Assembly: GCA_910585095.1 (NCBI GenBank)
Contig: CAJUBU010000004.1
Location: 60,447-124,446, forward strand
Length of the DNA stretch: 64,000 nucleotides
Reading direction: 5' to 3'
From: an uncultured Lachnospira sp.
GTDB lineage: Bacteria > Bacillota > Clostridia > Lachnospirales > Lachnospiraceae
Below, piece by piece: positions 8,449 through 16,978 of the stretch (position 1 is its first letter; the number at the start of each line of letters is the position of its first letter). The position numbers and the translations under genes are program-made. Below the pieces are notes generated by a model. That model saw only the letters and a list, made by a program, of their open reading frames with translations. It did not search any database and was not told the DNA's origin.

Positions 8449-8480
8449 TTGCAATTTAAAAACAAATATTGTACAATATT
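8449..8480 (+). promoter_or_regulatory. Promoter with palindrome before the DHH gene
   Basis: TTGCAA (8449-8454), 17 bases and TACAAT (8472-8477) form a plausible promoter. The -10 lies inside the perfect 16-base palindrome AATATTGTACAATATT (8465-8480), a possible operator in this divergent intergenic region. Confidence 0.5.
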
Positions 8481-8528
8481 CGTCGTAATATAAAGTAGTT
8501 ATTTTTCATAAAATAACGAAGGAGTAGT

Positions 8529-9563
8529 ATGATTGATATTGATGAAATGATTGAAAATATAAAACAAAAACATGTCTATATACAGACACATAATTTTCCA
8601 GACCCTGATGCGATAGCCAGCGCTTATGGATTACAGCATCTTCTTGCGGGAAAAGGTATGAAATCAACCATTGTATATAAGGGAAAAGTAGACCATGGGA
8701 GTTCAAATGCGATGGTTCAAAAATTAAATATTCCCATTGTAGAATTTAATGATATCAAAGAACAAATGACAGAAGATGTTGAGATATTTTTGGTTGATTC
8801 TCAAAAGGGAAATGCCAATATTATTGATATGCCTGGTGATGAGGTGGTTTGTTTTGACCATCACCCTACATTTGAGGTGGTAGAGTATAAGTATTCTGAT
8901 ATAAGACCTAGTGTCGGTGCATGTTCTTCTATTATAGCAGAATATTTGTTTAAATATCATATTGAACTAAATGTTAATGTGGCGACAGCATTATTGTATG
9001 GCATCAAAATTGATACAGCTAATCTTACAAGGGGCGTATCTCAATTGGATTTAGATATATTTTATAAGCTGTTTGATAAGGTAGACAAGCAAATGTTGGC
9101 TGATTTGGACAACAGTGTTTTAAGTTATCAGGATTTGAAAGCGTATGTGTCAGCAATTAACAGTATTCAGACAGTTGACCGAACGACTTATGCCAACACA
9201 GGCAGAAATTGTCCAGAACCGTTAATTGCATCTATATCGGATTTTATTATGATGCTTGACACAACGGATAATACTGTTGTTTATTCGATTAAAGATGATG
9301 GCATAAAAATTTCGGTTAGAAGTACTGGCAGGATTGATGCAGGTCACATTGTCAATGCCGCTTTGCAGGGAATTGGAAGTGGAGGTGGACATGAGCATAT
9401 GGCAGGCGGGTTTGTGCCATATAAAACAGCAATAGAAAAACCATATGAAAATGAAACATATATTCAAAAGATGATTGACGATATAGAAAGACGATTTGAG
9501 TTAGAGATAGGTAAAGTATGGAACAATGAAAAAGAAAAAGAGAAAGAGAAAATACAAAATTAA
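8529..9563 (+). CDS. DHH family phosphoesterase (NrnA-like)
   Basis: Metal-dependent phosphoesterase of 344 residues. The DHH motifs are present: 'HNFPDPDAIASAYGLQ' (motif I), 'FLVDSQ', and 'CFDHHPTFE' with the DHH triad. The C-terminal DHHA1 substrate loop reads GSGGGHEHMAGGF. Such proteins degrade short oligoribonucleotides, pAp or linear dinucleotides. A second, different copy (nrnA, 53991-54944) lies in the infB block, so this one may have a distinct substrate. AAGGAG precedes the ATG. Its last 38 bases overlap the next gene, suggesting coupled expression with the deacetylase. Exact substrate not deducible. Confidence 0.88.
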   Translation: MIDIDEMIENIKQKHVYIQTHNFPDPDAIASAYGLQHLLAGKGMKSTIVYKGKVDHGSSNAMVQKLNIPIVEFNDIKEQMTEDVEIFLVDSQKGNANIIDMPGDEVVCFDHHPTFEVVEYKYSDIRPSVGACSSIIAEYLFKYHIELNVNVATALLYGIKIDTANLTRGVSQLDLDIFYKLFDKVDKQMLADLDNSVLSYQDLKAYVSAINSIQTVDRTTYANTGRNCPEPLIASISDFIMMLDTTDNTVVYSIKDDGIKISVRSTGRIDAGHIVNAALQGIGSGGGHEHMAGGFVPYKTAIEKPYENETYIQKMIDDIERRFELEIGKVWNNEKEKEKEKIQN

Positions 9564-11004
9564 GAAAATATTAAGAATAATCAATACGAAACAATTAATG
9601 GCATTTTTTACAGTATTAATACTAATCATGGTTTTAATGATATTATATGGTAAATCTCATATAATAGAAATTCAATTAAACGGGGACAATGAAATAAACC
9701 TTGAATATGGTCAGGAGTATGTGGAACAAGGAGCAACAGCAACTATCCGAAATGGTTTGACAGGAAAACAGAAAGGAATTGAATTAAGAATTGATGGAAC
9801 AGTCAATTCAAAGATGCTGGGAACATATGTGATTACATATTTTGCAAAAGATTCATTTTTTACATCAAAAGAAAAAAGAGTTGTTCATATAAAAGATACA
9901 ACATGTCCTGTTATTGAGTTAAAATATCAAGAAGGGTATTTTGTTAAAGTGGGAGAGCATTATGAGGAAGAGGGCTTTACTGCCATCGATAATTATGATG
10001 GAGATATAACATCAAAAGTTACATCATATGAAAAAGATGGAAGTGTTTATTATACAGTGACCGATTCATCAGGTAATACAGCAGTGGCAGAGAGAAAAAT
10101 TGTGTATAATGATTTGGTTCCTCCCGTTTTAACATTAAATGGCGATGAACAAGTAAGCATTTTAGCAGGGCAAGAATATAAAGATGATGGCTGTAGTGCA
10201 TTTGATGAAGAAGATGGCGATTTAACAGATAAAGTCGAAATAGTAGGCATGGTAGATTACTATATACCAGGAACATATCAATTGCAATATTGCGTAAAAG
10301 ACCAATATGGCAATACAGCTACAAAGGAAAGAACGGTTGTAGTAGAGCCTATTAAACAAGCTTCACAGGTAAATCCCGGTAATAAAATTGTTTATCTTAC
10401 GTTTGATGACGGACCAGGACCTTATACACAAGATTTATTAAATATTTTGGAGCGATACAATGTAAAAGCTACCTTTTTTACAACAAGTGCGAAAAAGGAT
10501 TATCTTGATATGATGGCTAAAGAAGCAGCAGCAGGTCATAGTGTTGCCATTCATTCAGCGACACATGATTACGCATTGATTTATTCAAGTGAACAGGCGT
10601 ATTTTGAGGATTTACAGCGTCAATCCGATATGATTTTTGCAAAAACAGGAAAACGAACAAAGTTATTGCGTTTTCCTGGCGGAAGTTCTAACACAGTTAG
10701 TGAAAAATATTGTCCAGGAATTATGAATAAACTTATTCAAGGGGTTTGCGGACAGGGGTATCAATATTTTGATTGGAATGTTTCTAGTGGTGATGCGGGC
10801 GGCTGTTCTAGTGCAGAAGATGTTTTTCAAAATGTGATTACGGGGATACAATCTCATAATGTTTCGGTGGTATTGCAGCATGATATAAAGAAATTTAGCG
10901 TTGATGCAGTAGAGCGAATTATTGTGTGGGGATTGTCAAACGGTTATACATTTCTCCCGCTAGATGAAACAAGCCCGACAGTGCATCATAAAGGATACAG
11001 ATAG
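9526..11004 (+). CDS. Membrane-anchored polysaccharide deacetylase with Ig-like domains
   Basis: Cell-surface carbohydrate esterase (family CE4) of 492 residues. A Lys/Arg-rich start is followed by one membrane anchor at about residues 22-42. Two or three bacterial Ig-like (DUF5011-type) domains cover about residues 50-280, each with 'G..Y.D.G..A.D..DGD.T.KV'. The NodB domain follows with TFDDGPG (motif 1), HSATHDY (motif 2, metal His residues), RFPGGSSN (motif 3) and VVLQHDI (motif 5). It probably deacetylates peptidoglycan or another wall polymer outside the membrane. The gene overlaps the DHH phosphoesterase gene by 38 bases and has only a weak ribosome binding site, so translational coupling is likely. 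Confidence 0.9.
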   Translation: MKKKKRKRKYKIKKILRIINTKQLMAFFTVLILIMVLMILYGKSHIIEIQLNGDNEINLEYGQEYVEQGATATIRNGLTGKQKGIELRIDGTVNSKMLGTYVITYFAKDSFFTSKEKRVVHIKDTTCPVIELKYQEGYFVKVGEHYEEEGFTAIDNYDGDITSKVTSYEKDGSVYYTVTDSSGNTAVAERKIVYNDLVPPVLTLNGDEQVSILAGQEYKDDGCSAFDEEDGDLTDKVEIVGMVDYYIPGTYQLQYCVKDQYGNTATKERTVVVEPIKQASQVNPGNKIVYLTFDDGPGPYTQDLLNILERYNVKATFFTTSAKKDYLDMMAKEAAAGHSVAIHSATHDYALIYSSEQAYFEDLQRQSDMIFAKTGKRTKLLRFPGGSSNTVSEKYCPGIMNKLIQGVCGQGYQYFDWNVSSGDAGGCSSAEDVFQNVITGIQSHNVSVVLQHDIKKFSVDAVERIIVWGLSNGYTFLPLDETSPTVHHKGYR

Positions 11005-11025
11005 TAAGAATTTTTTATTTACTTT

Positions 11026-11054
11026 TTGACAAATTATGTTACAATTTTTATAAA
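11026..11054 (+). promoter_or_regulatory. Promoter before the chemoreceptor gene
   Basis: TTGACA (11026-11031), 17 bases, TATAAA (11049-11054), 50 bases ahead of the chosen ATG. This argues against the in-frame start at 11026, which lies inside the promoter. Confidence 0.65.
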
Positions 11055-11103
11055 AGTAATAAAAGCAATATTAAAAAAATATAAAAAGAAAGAGGAATCA
11101 CAG

Positions 11104-13107
11104 ATGAATCAGACAAAAAAACCAAAGACCAGAACCGATACCCCTAAACGGTGGGGAATGGGAATTACGATGAAATTAGTGGCAGCTATTGTTGTTAGTG
11201 TTATCATTGCTGGTTCGGCACTATTGGTGGTCGTCTATGACCAGATGTCTCAGACTCTTTTGGAGAAGAGTGAAGAAATGCTGCGTACTACTACTGAAAA
11301 AACGCTTCAAGAAACGAGAGCATGGATGAATCGGACACTTACTATGTTGGAAACACAGAGAGATACTATAGAGTATGAGGATATGGATGAGCCTGAAATG
11401 GTAGAATATATTAAGCATACAGCAGGGAAAAATGATGCGTATCCTGCTGGGTTATATGTGGCATTGACAGATGGCTCATTATATCATGCCTCTTTTGAGC
11501 CAGGACCAGAGTTCAACGCTTTGGTTAAAAGCTGGTATCTGAATGGGATAGAATCGAAAGATTTTATATTGGGCGATGTGTATTTTGATGAGGACAGTCA
11601 ATCTTATGTAGTGGGAGCATCTGGGGTACTGGAAGATAAAAATGGTGACGTGCGTGGTGTTGCAGCAGCAGATGTGTATCTGGATTCGATTTCGGATATC
11701 GTTAGCAATATTCAGATTGAGGATACAGGCAGTATTTTCCTTGTGGATACACGTACAGATACCATTATTGGGCATAAGGATGAGTCAGTGGTTGGAAAAA
11801 AGCTAAGTGAATTAGGCGATTTGTATAATTATGCCAATAAGCAGATACAGGCAAAAAAGATGGGGCTTAGTTTATATGGGGATATTTATATTCAGATAGC
11901 AGAGATTGAGGGAAGTAACTGGATAGCGGTATCTTATGTGTCTAAGGCGGAGGTATTATCAGAACTTTATGATTTGACACGCACGATGACAGTCGTATCA
12001 GTTATAGCAGTATTGGTGTTGACTCTTCTTGTGATTATACAGACACGCCGAATTATTGGAAGACCAGTCAAGGAGTTGAGTCAAGTGGCTACTCGGATTG
12101 CAGAGGGTGAACTAGACCAGACAATTCGTTACAAATCAAGGGATGAGTTGGGTATTCTTGCACATAATTTTAACAGAGTTACGGAAAGGCTGCGAGATTA
12201 CATAAAATATATTAATGAAATATCAGATACTTTACAAGAGATTGCAAAGGGAAATCTGGCATTTGAACTTAAGAGTGAATATGCAGGCGAATTTGCGAAA
12301 ATTAGAAGCTCTTTAGAGAAGATTGCCGTTGAGTTAAATATGGTAATGGGACAGCTAAAAGCATCCTCTAGGGATGTTGCTGCTGGAGCGGCACAAGTTT
12401 CTGGAAGTGCTGTAAGCTTGTCACAAGGTTCTACAGAACAGGCGGCAGAGGTGGAAGCGCTTGCTGACCATATCAGTGAAGTGTCCGAAAATGCTCAGAA
12501 GATTGCACAGGATACACAGCAGAATAGCAGTTTTTCAAAAGAAGTTAGAGAAGGACTTTTGGAAAGTAACATTAAGATGCACAACATGACAGAAGTAATC
12601 CAAAAGATTAGTGACAAATCTAATGAGATTCATAAAATTGTAAAGACTATTGATGATATTGCATTTCAGACCAATATCCTTGCTTTAAATGCAGCGGTGG
12701 AGGCTGCCAGAGCAGGAGAGGCAGGGAAAGGCTTTGCAGTAGTGGCAGGGGAAGTACGAACACTTGCAGGAAAATCGGCTGATGCGGCAAAGGAAACCAC
12801 AGAACTTTTGGGAGAGACTATAAAGTCCATGAAAGAAGGAGTTAATGCGGCTGACGATACAGCACGATCCATATTAATGGTAGCAGAATTGGCAGAGAAG
12901 ATGGAAAATCTGATAGATGATATTGCAGACAACACAATGCAGCAGGCTGATACAGCGGCGGAGATTAGTCATGGAATCGAACAAATTGCCATTGTGGTAC
13001 AGAGTAATGTGAATACAGCAGAATCGAGTGCTGCTGCCAGTGAAGAACTGTCTGGACAGGCGGCGGCATTGAAAGAGCTAGTATCGAGGTTTCGGTTAAA
13101 GGAGTAA
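11104..13107 (+). CDS. Methyl-accepting chemotaxis protein
   Basis: Transmembrane chemoreceptor of 667 residues. A first membrane helix lies at about 20-42, followed by an extracellular Cache-type sensor region ('NDAYPAGLYVALTDGSLYHASF', 'VVGASGVLEDKNGDVRGVAAADV'). A second helix at about 298-318, a HAMP domain and a long coiled signalling domain follow. The signalling tip is intact: 'IDDIAFQTNILALNAAVEAARA' then 'GKGFAVVAGEVRTLAGKSADAAKET'. It would report to CheA/CheW, which are not encoded here. The start at 11104 has AAAGAGG upstream. No C-terminal CheR-binding pentapeptide is evident. It is monocistronic, followed by a terminator. Confidence 0.95.
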   Translation: MNQTKKPKTRTDTPKRWGMGITMKLVAAIVVSVIIAGSALLVVVYDQMSQTLLEKSEEMLRTTTEKTLQETRAWMNRTLTMLETQRDTIEYEDMDEPEMVEYIKHTAGKNDAYPAGLYVALTDGSLYHASFEPGPEFNALVKSWYLNGIESKDFILGDVYFDEDSQSYVVGASGVLEDKNGDVRGVAAADVYLDSISDIVSNIQIEDTGSIFLVDTRTDTIIGHKDESVVGKKLSELGDLYNYANKQIQAKKMGLSLYGDIYIQIAEIEGSNWIAVSYVSKAEVLSELYDLTRTMTVVSVIAVLVLTLLVIIQTRRIIGRPVKELSQVATRIAEGELDQTIRYKSRDELGILAHNFNRVTERLRDYIKYINEISDTLQEIAKGNLAFELKSEYAGEFAKIRSSLEKIAVELNMVMGQLKASSRDVAAGAAQVSGSAVSLSQGSTEQAAEVEALADHISEVSENAQKIAQDTQQNSSFSKEVREGLLESNIKMHNMTEVIQKISDKSNEIHKIVKTIDDIAFQTNILALNAAVEAARAGEAGKGFAVVAGEVRTLAGKSADAAKETTELLGETIKSMKEGVNAADDTARSILMVAELAEKMENLIDDIADNTMQQADTAAEISHGIEQIAIVVQSNVNTAESSAAASEELSGQAAALKELVSRFRLKE

Positions 13108-13183
13108 ATACTACAATTTCATAAGGATTGATTAAAAAATAAATAAAATTTAGTTATAACTTTTTGGTATAAACTGATAAACG

Positions 13184-13216
13184 AATCGAGACTTCTCATA
13201 GAAGCTCGATTTTTTG
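13184..13216 (+). terminator. Terminator after the chemoreceptor gene
   Basis: AATCGAG-ACTTCT / AGAAG-CTCGATT hairpin with one bulge, then TTTTTT. Confidence 0.85.
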
Positions 13217-13233
13217 ATTTGCGCGCCATGGGC

Positions 13234-13330
13234 GCGCTCTAACGGGTGAAAGTTCCGAATACATCTAGGTAACAAGGAAGTAGGGTGTTCATCGCAAGGT
13301 GGAATCTAAAGGAATCTGTAGGCAAACCTT
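13234..13330 (+). mobile_element. 5' fragment of a group II intron
   Basis: The stretch with 'CTAACGGGTGAAAGTTCCGA', 'TTCATCGCAAGGTGGAATCT' and 'CTGTAGGCAAACC' reads like the 5' domain I of a bacterial group II intron, as I recall that family. Only about 97 bases remain; the rest of the ribozyme and the reverse-transcriptase gene are absent. It ends where the IS3-family remnant begins, as if interrupted by it. A GCGCGCC/GGCGCGC hairpin (13221-13237) precedes it. Recognition is from memory and needs a covariance-model search. Confidence 0.55.
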
Positions 13331-14010
13331 GGACTATAGTCAATAGAGTAGACACATTTTTGTGAATTTTTTTATTGAGAACAGAATTAAATCTGTTCCC
13401 AATAAGCGGATTCCATTTCATTTGGTGTTAAATATCCAAGTTGTTCGTGTGGTGATAGCTCGATTTGGGCTTTGCAGTTGACATTTTAGGAAGTTTCATA
13501 CTATGCATCAATTGGTACACTCTTTCAACACTAATGTTAATGCTATAGTCACGATAAAGGATGTATTGAATTTTGTAAGCGCCTAGACGTTTGTTATAAT
13601 CAGCATAAATGTGTAAGATGATACATTTAATGTGCTGGTTTTGACAAACACGAGGAGCAGGTCGTTTACGAAAATGCTTGTAATACGTACTTCGATTGAC
13701 ATTTAAAACCCTGCAGAGGGTTTGAATGTTATGTTGAAAACGAAGCGCATGGACAGCATCTAAACGTTGTTTGAGTGTGGCGTGAATATGGCAATCGCTT
13801 TTTTTAATATCAAATTTTCCTCCTCTAGCTGAGCATTACGTTTTAGAAGTTCTTTAACCTGTTTAGCAGTAAGGACATCACCATCGTCCATTTCAACAAT
13901 AGAGTATAATTTTATCCATTTACTGAGTGCAGATTTTGAAACACCATATTCCTTGCAGAGTTGAGATTGAGTTTTGCCATTTTGGTGTAGAGATATGTGA
14001 TAGGGTAAAG
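13331..14010 (-). mobile_element. Broken IS3-family insertion sequence (orfA/orfB remnants)
   Basis: On the minus strand an orfA-like helix-turn-helix frame ('GKTQSQLCKEYGVSKSALSK' then 'QLEEENLILKKAIAIF') leads through an A7 slippery stretch into an orfB frame ('LDAVHALRFQHN', 'LCRVLNVNRSTYYKHF', 'ISVERVYQLMHSMKLPKM'). The orfB frame then jumps near 13480 to the C-terminal piece 'HEQLGYLTPNEMESAYW', ending at 13387. The DDE catalytic core between these parts is deleted and the orfA N-terminus is missing, so the element cannot transpose by itself. The outer end at about 13331 begins TGGACTATAG; no matching second terminal repeat is visible near 14010. Confidence 0.82.
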
Positions 14011-14077
14011 TTGTAGGTTAATTTAGGAAATCATACTAATTTCTATATAGTTAGAAATCAAAAATGTGCAAAGTCTT

Positions 14078-14206
14078 TTGGGTGCAAAAAATAACGATAG
14101 CCTCCATTCAAAGATTGTATCAATCTGGACACGCAATATGGCTTGCGTACCACAATTTCATACAATACACCCAAGCATGAGTTTGGGTGCAAATTTTAAC
14201 GATAGG
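14078..14206 (+). repeat. Left cluster of direct repeats (A, B, A')
   Basis: Unit A (14078-14103, contains GGTGCAAAAAATAACGATAG) is identical over 26 bases to 16861-16886. Unit B (14115-14141, contains CTGGACACGCAATATGG) matches 16952-16978 with one mismatch. Unit A' (14183-14206) is a variant of A. All lie in the same orientation as their partners on the far side of the GTPase gene. They could be ends of a decayed mobile element or binding-site arrays. Confidence 0.85.
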
Positions 14207-14445
14207 AATTTTCTTGAATTTCGTGAACCAAGAACGAAAAACCGTTATCATGAGCTTGATAGGTTATAGATCCAATCATGGAAATTAGCTTTGCCAAGTG
14301 CTTGTCTTTCTGGCATAAATATTTGATTGAATCGGTCTTTTCGTTTAAGTATATCTATATAACTCATTGTTAGTATTCTTTTTCATATAATGAATATGTA
14401 GATGAGGTGGAGTATCTGAAAATATGAAAAAATTGCAAAATAATA
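14207..14445. other. Non-coding gap before the GTPase promoter
   Basis: No convincing gene. A 39-codon minus-strand frame (start 14368) reading 'MSYIDILKRKDRFNQIF' could be a remnant or chance; I do not recognise it. Confidence 0.4.
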
Positions 14446-14474
14446 TTGACAAGTATCACATTTTGCTATATTAT
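14446..14474 (+). promoter_or_regulatory. Consensus promoter of the GTPase gene
   Basis: TTGACA (14446-14451), exactly 17 bases, TATTAT (14469-14474). This gives a leader of about 195 bases before the ATG at 14678. Confidence 0.75.
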
Positions 14475-14605
14475 GTAAATTACAAATGAAGAGAAAATCC
14501 ATGATGTTGTGTAGTACGTAGCTACCCGCTACAGAACCGATCCAGCAGATATGGGATATGTGAAGGTGGGCAGAGTTTATGCCTCCTAAAATATATGATA
14601 AGTAT

Positions 14606-14646
14606 ATCCACATCTATCCATAACTGGGTCGATGTGGATTTTTTAT
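14606..14646 (+). terminator. Intrinsic terminator inside the GTPase leader
   Basis: ATCCACATC and GATGTGGAT form a perfect 9-base stem (16-base loop) followed by six T. It lies between the promoter and the gene, 20 bases before AAGGAG, which fits transcription attenuation. The upstream leader (14482-14605) contains GTAGCTACCCGCTAC-type and GGGCAGAG...GCCTCC segments that could form alternative structures; I could not match it to a known riboswitch class. Confidence 0.75.
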
Positions 14647-14677
14647 TCATCTGAATAAAATAAAGGAGATAGAGTGT

Positions 14678-16747
14678 ATGAGTACCTACAAAAAACTTCG
14701 TCCTCAAGTAAGGACGGCAGAGCTGGTTGGCGGGACAGGCGATGGTAAGACAGAAATTGGAACTATTCCGGCCGCTCCTGCTGCAAGAGTGATTCTGAAG
14801 GAGGGGGTTGGGAAGACAAATTCAACACTGTCAGACCACAACATGGTTTATACGACCGAATACACGGATAGGATGGTGATTGCGGTAAAGCTGAATCCCG
14901 ATCCAATAACAAGGAATTACTTTTCGGAATTATTGGCCCGTGCAATGGCAAAAGTGGTAAAGGCTTCAGGAAAAATAATAGCCTATGAAGTTGGAAAGGA
15001 TGAGGATGACTTTGCAGAAGCCCTTCGGGGGGAGCTTATCAAGAAAAATAATGTCAAGGCAGTTATATCCTTTCTAACGGATGAACAGAAAGAGAAGTTT
15101 ATTCAAAGTCTTGTGGATTTGCATCGGAAGTACGAATTAGGGCGGAGCAGCTACAATATTTACAATACTGTAAAAAACAGTCTTACTAATATGAAGGTCA
15201 AGGAGAACAGCAAAAAGTTTCTGGCGGCAATCCAATCAGAAGTTGAAAGAAACCTCGATATGCTACAGGGGAATTTTAAGGATGATTTTTGGAGTATCTG
15301 GGAAAAGGTCAATGATGATTTGAAAGAAGTTTTTTTCAGTTACTTTAATGAGAAGGACAAATCTGAAGATGGATATTATTACAAAGAAATTTTTCTTGAT
15401 GCTCCTGATGCTGAATTTATTGCAGCAATGTTTACGGCGAATGATATTCAGGGTGGACAGAAACTGTCACTTGAGGTTTTGTGTTCAGAGATTGTAATCT
15501 ATTGCCCGATGAATGAGAAGATTGCTGATGCAATCCGTAAAAACCCATTGGCAAGTAAGGTGTTCCGGGATAGTTTCAATAATATTGTTTTTGGGATATT
15601 AGACACCAGAGGACTTTATCATGCAGACAATACTGAGGACGAAAACAGTGATTATTGTCTAGACTTAATTTACAAGGGTGATATTGATGCAATTATTATG
15701 GTTGTTCCGCTTTTTGGGGATTCCAATGAGAAGAAAATTGGAGAATTGTATCATGAAGTGCTGAAAGATTTCAACAAACAGATTCCAATTTTCATGATCC
15801 ATAACAAACTCGATTTACTTGTGGACTCCCTGAGTAAAGAGGATTTTGACGATCCGCTTTCGACAGAACCGTTGGAGAATGTCGAATTGGACGAGGCGGC
15901 GATTTTAAATGAGATTCAGAATCGTATGGAGGAACTGAACGAGGATTTAAAGACAGCACAGGTAAAGGCAAAGAAAAGGCTTCCAATCTGTTCGATAGCA
16001 TGTTATTTAAAACGTGATAAATCGTTTCCGGCAAGTTTGGTAAGCAAATATAATATTCTCAATGCCTATAAAACCATTTTGGACGATATGGCTAAGAACC
16101 TTGAAGATGATGCACAAAAGATACATATGACATTGAAGGAGGGGCAGGATGCAGAGCCAGTTGTGGATGAAGATCAGTTGCAGAAACTTCTTCGTGAGCA
16201 TATTTTGGATGTGGCAACGGACAAGAAGGTGTTTACACCGGGAATGTCTGACATTGCTCTTAGTTTAGGAAAGACGCCTCATGGCAATGCGTATAATGCG
16301 TTGAGACACCGTCTAAAAGTCGGAGATGGGTATACATCCAATATCGATGAGGGCTATTTCTATAACTGCCAATCCTTCTCCGTAAACTTTACGGCTAATC
16401 TCCGTAACTTTGCATCTCCACAGTTTATGCAGACACTTGTGTATCGTGTGCTTTCGATTAGCGGTGCGAGATTTAAAACACAGGCAGATGGAGAGGAGTT
16501 TAAAAGGCTGGTAGCAGGGTATATTAATCCGAAGGAGCTGGTTACCATACTTTTATATGACCATGCAATTCAGATAGCAGAAACGAAGTCCTTCAGTTTC
16601 AAATGGAAGTTTCAGAATTTTTTACAGAACAGCTTGGACTATTTCAATCTGTCCGTAATTAAAGAGGATGAGTACAAGGATGCTTTGAAGACTATGCTCA
16701 TCAATGCGGCAGAGAAGGCGATCAGCCTTAATGTATCATTCCGTTAA
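14678..16747 (+). CDS. Uncharacterised large P-loop GTPase-like protein
   Basis: 689-residue soluble protein that I do not recognise as a named family. It has a GTPase-like motif set: Walker A GGTGDGKT (residues 18-25), Walker B/G3 DTRG (about 309-312) and G4 NKLD (about 376-379), with SIACYLKR as a possible G5. About 280 residues are inserted between G1 and G3, mostly charged helices, and a roughly 250-residue helical C-terminal part follows. This resembles dynamin-like or AIG/GIMAP-like GTPases more than translation factors. There is no signal peptide or membrane helix. AAGGAG precedes the ATG. G+C is somewhat higher than in neighbours, and the gene stands alone between element remnants and direct repeats, so it looks acquired. 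A phage-defence or stress role is speculation. Confidence 0.75.
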   Translation: MSTYKKLRPQVRTAELVGGTGDGKTEIGTIPAAPAARVILKEGVGKTNSTLSDHNMVYTTEYTDRMVIAVKLNPDPITRNYFSELLARAMAKVVKASGKIIAYEVGKDEDDFAEALRGELIKKNNVKAVISFLTDEQKEKFIQSLVDLHRKYELGRSSYNIYNTVKNSLTNMKVKENSKKFLAAIQSEVERNLDMLQGNFKDDFWSIWEKVNDDLKEVFFSYFNEKDKSEDGYYYKEIFLDAPDAEFIAAMFTANDIQGGQKLSLEVLCSEIVIYCPMNEKIADAIRKNPLASKVFRDSFNNIVFGILDTRGLYHADNTEDENSDYCLDLIYKGDIDAIIMVVPLFGDSNEKKIGELYHEVLKDFNKQIPIFMIHNKLDLLVDSLSKEDFDDPLSTEPLENVELDEAAILNEIQNRMEELNEDLKTAQVKAKKRLPICSIACYLKRDKSFPASLVSKYNILNAYKTILDDMAKNLEDDAQKIHMTLKEGQDAEPVVDEDQLQKLLREHILDVATDKKVFTPGMSDIALSLGKTPHGNAYNALRHRLKVGDGYTSNIDEGYFYNCQSFSVNFTANLRNFASPQFMQTLVYRVLSISGARFKTQADGEEFKRLVAGYINPKELVTILLYDHAIQIAETKSFSFKWKFQNFLQNSLDYFNLSVIKEDEYKDALKTMLINAAEKAISLNVSFR

Positions 16748-16766
16748 CATTCATTAATTTGAAGGC

Positions 16767-16815
16767 GGCAGGCAGGTTTCGGGGGAGCCCGGATATCCTG
16801 CCAGCTGTTTTTGTG
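16767..16815 (+). terminator. Terminator after the GTPase gene
   Basis: GC-rich hairpin with GGCAGG...CCTGCC outer and CGGG...CCCG inner pairs, followed by AGCTGTTTTTG, 20-60 bases past the stop. Confidence 0.7.
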
Positions 16816-16860
16816 TATGGAAATCCGCCGCTTATTCTGGTAAAATATGACGTAGAGGTA

Positions 16861-16978
16861 TTGGGTGCAAAAAATAACGATAGCCTTTCTGAAAAGTGTT
16901 AATTTTAAGGCGTTTGGGATAAATGTAAAAACGATAGCACTGGGGAAATATTTGTATCAATTTGGACACGCAATATGG
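16861..16978 (+). repeat. Right cluster of direct repeats (A, A'', B)
   Basis: Unit A (16861-16886) is identical to 14078-14103. A variant A'' (16914-16938) keeps the AACGATAGC end. Unit B (16952-16978) matches 14115-14141 with one mismatch. The orientation is direct relative to the left cluster, and the offset between the two A copies is 2783 bases. Confidence 0.85.

Noticed and set aside
14078..14206. Possible CRISPR-like array near the GTPase gene
   Set aside because: Only two units of one type per side, irregular spacing and no cas genes; better explained as element ends or binding sites.
14066..14269. 67-codon plus-strand frame between the IS remnant and GTPase promoter
   Set aside because: It runs through the direct repeats, lacks a ribosome binding site and resembles no protein.
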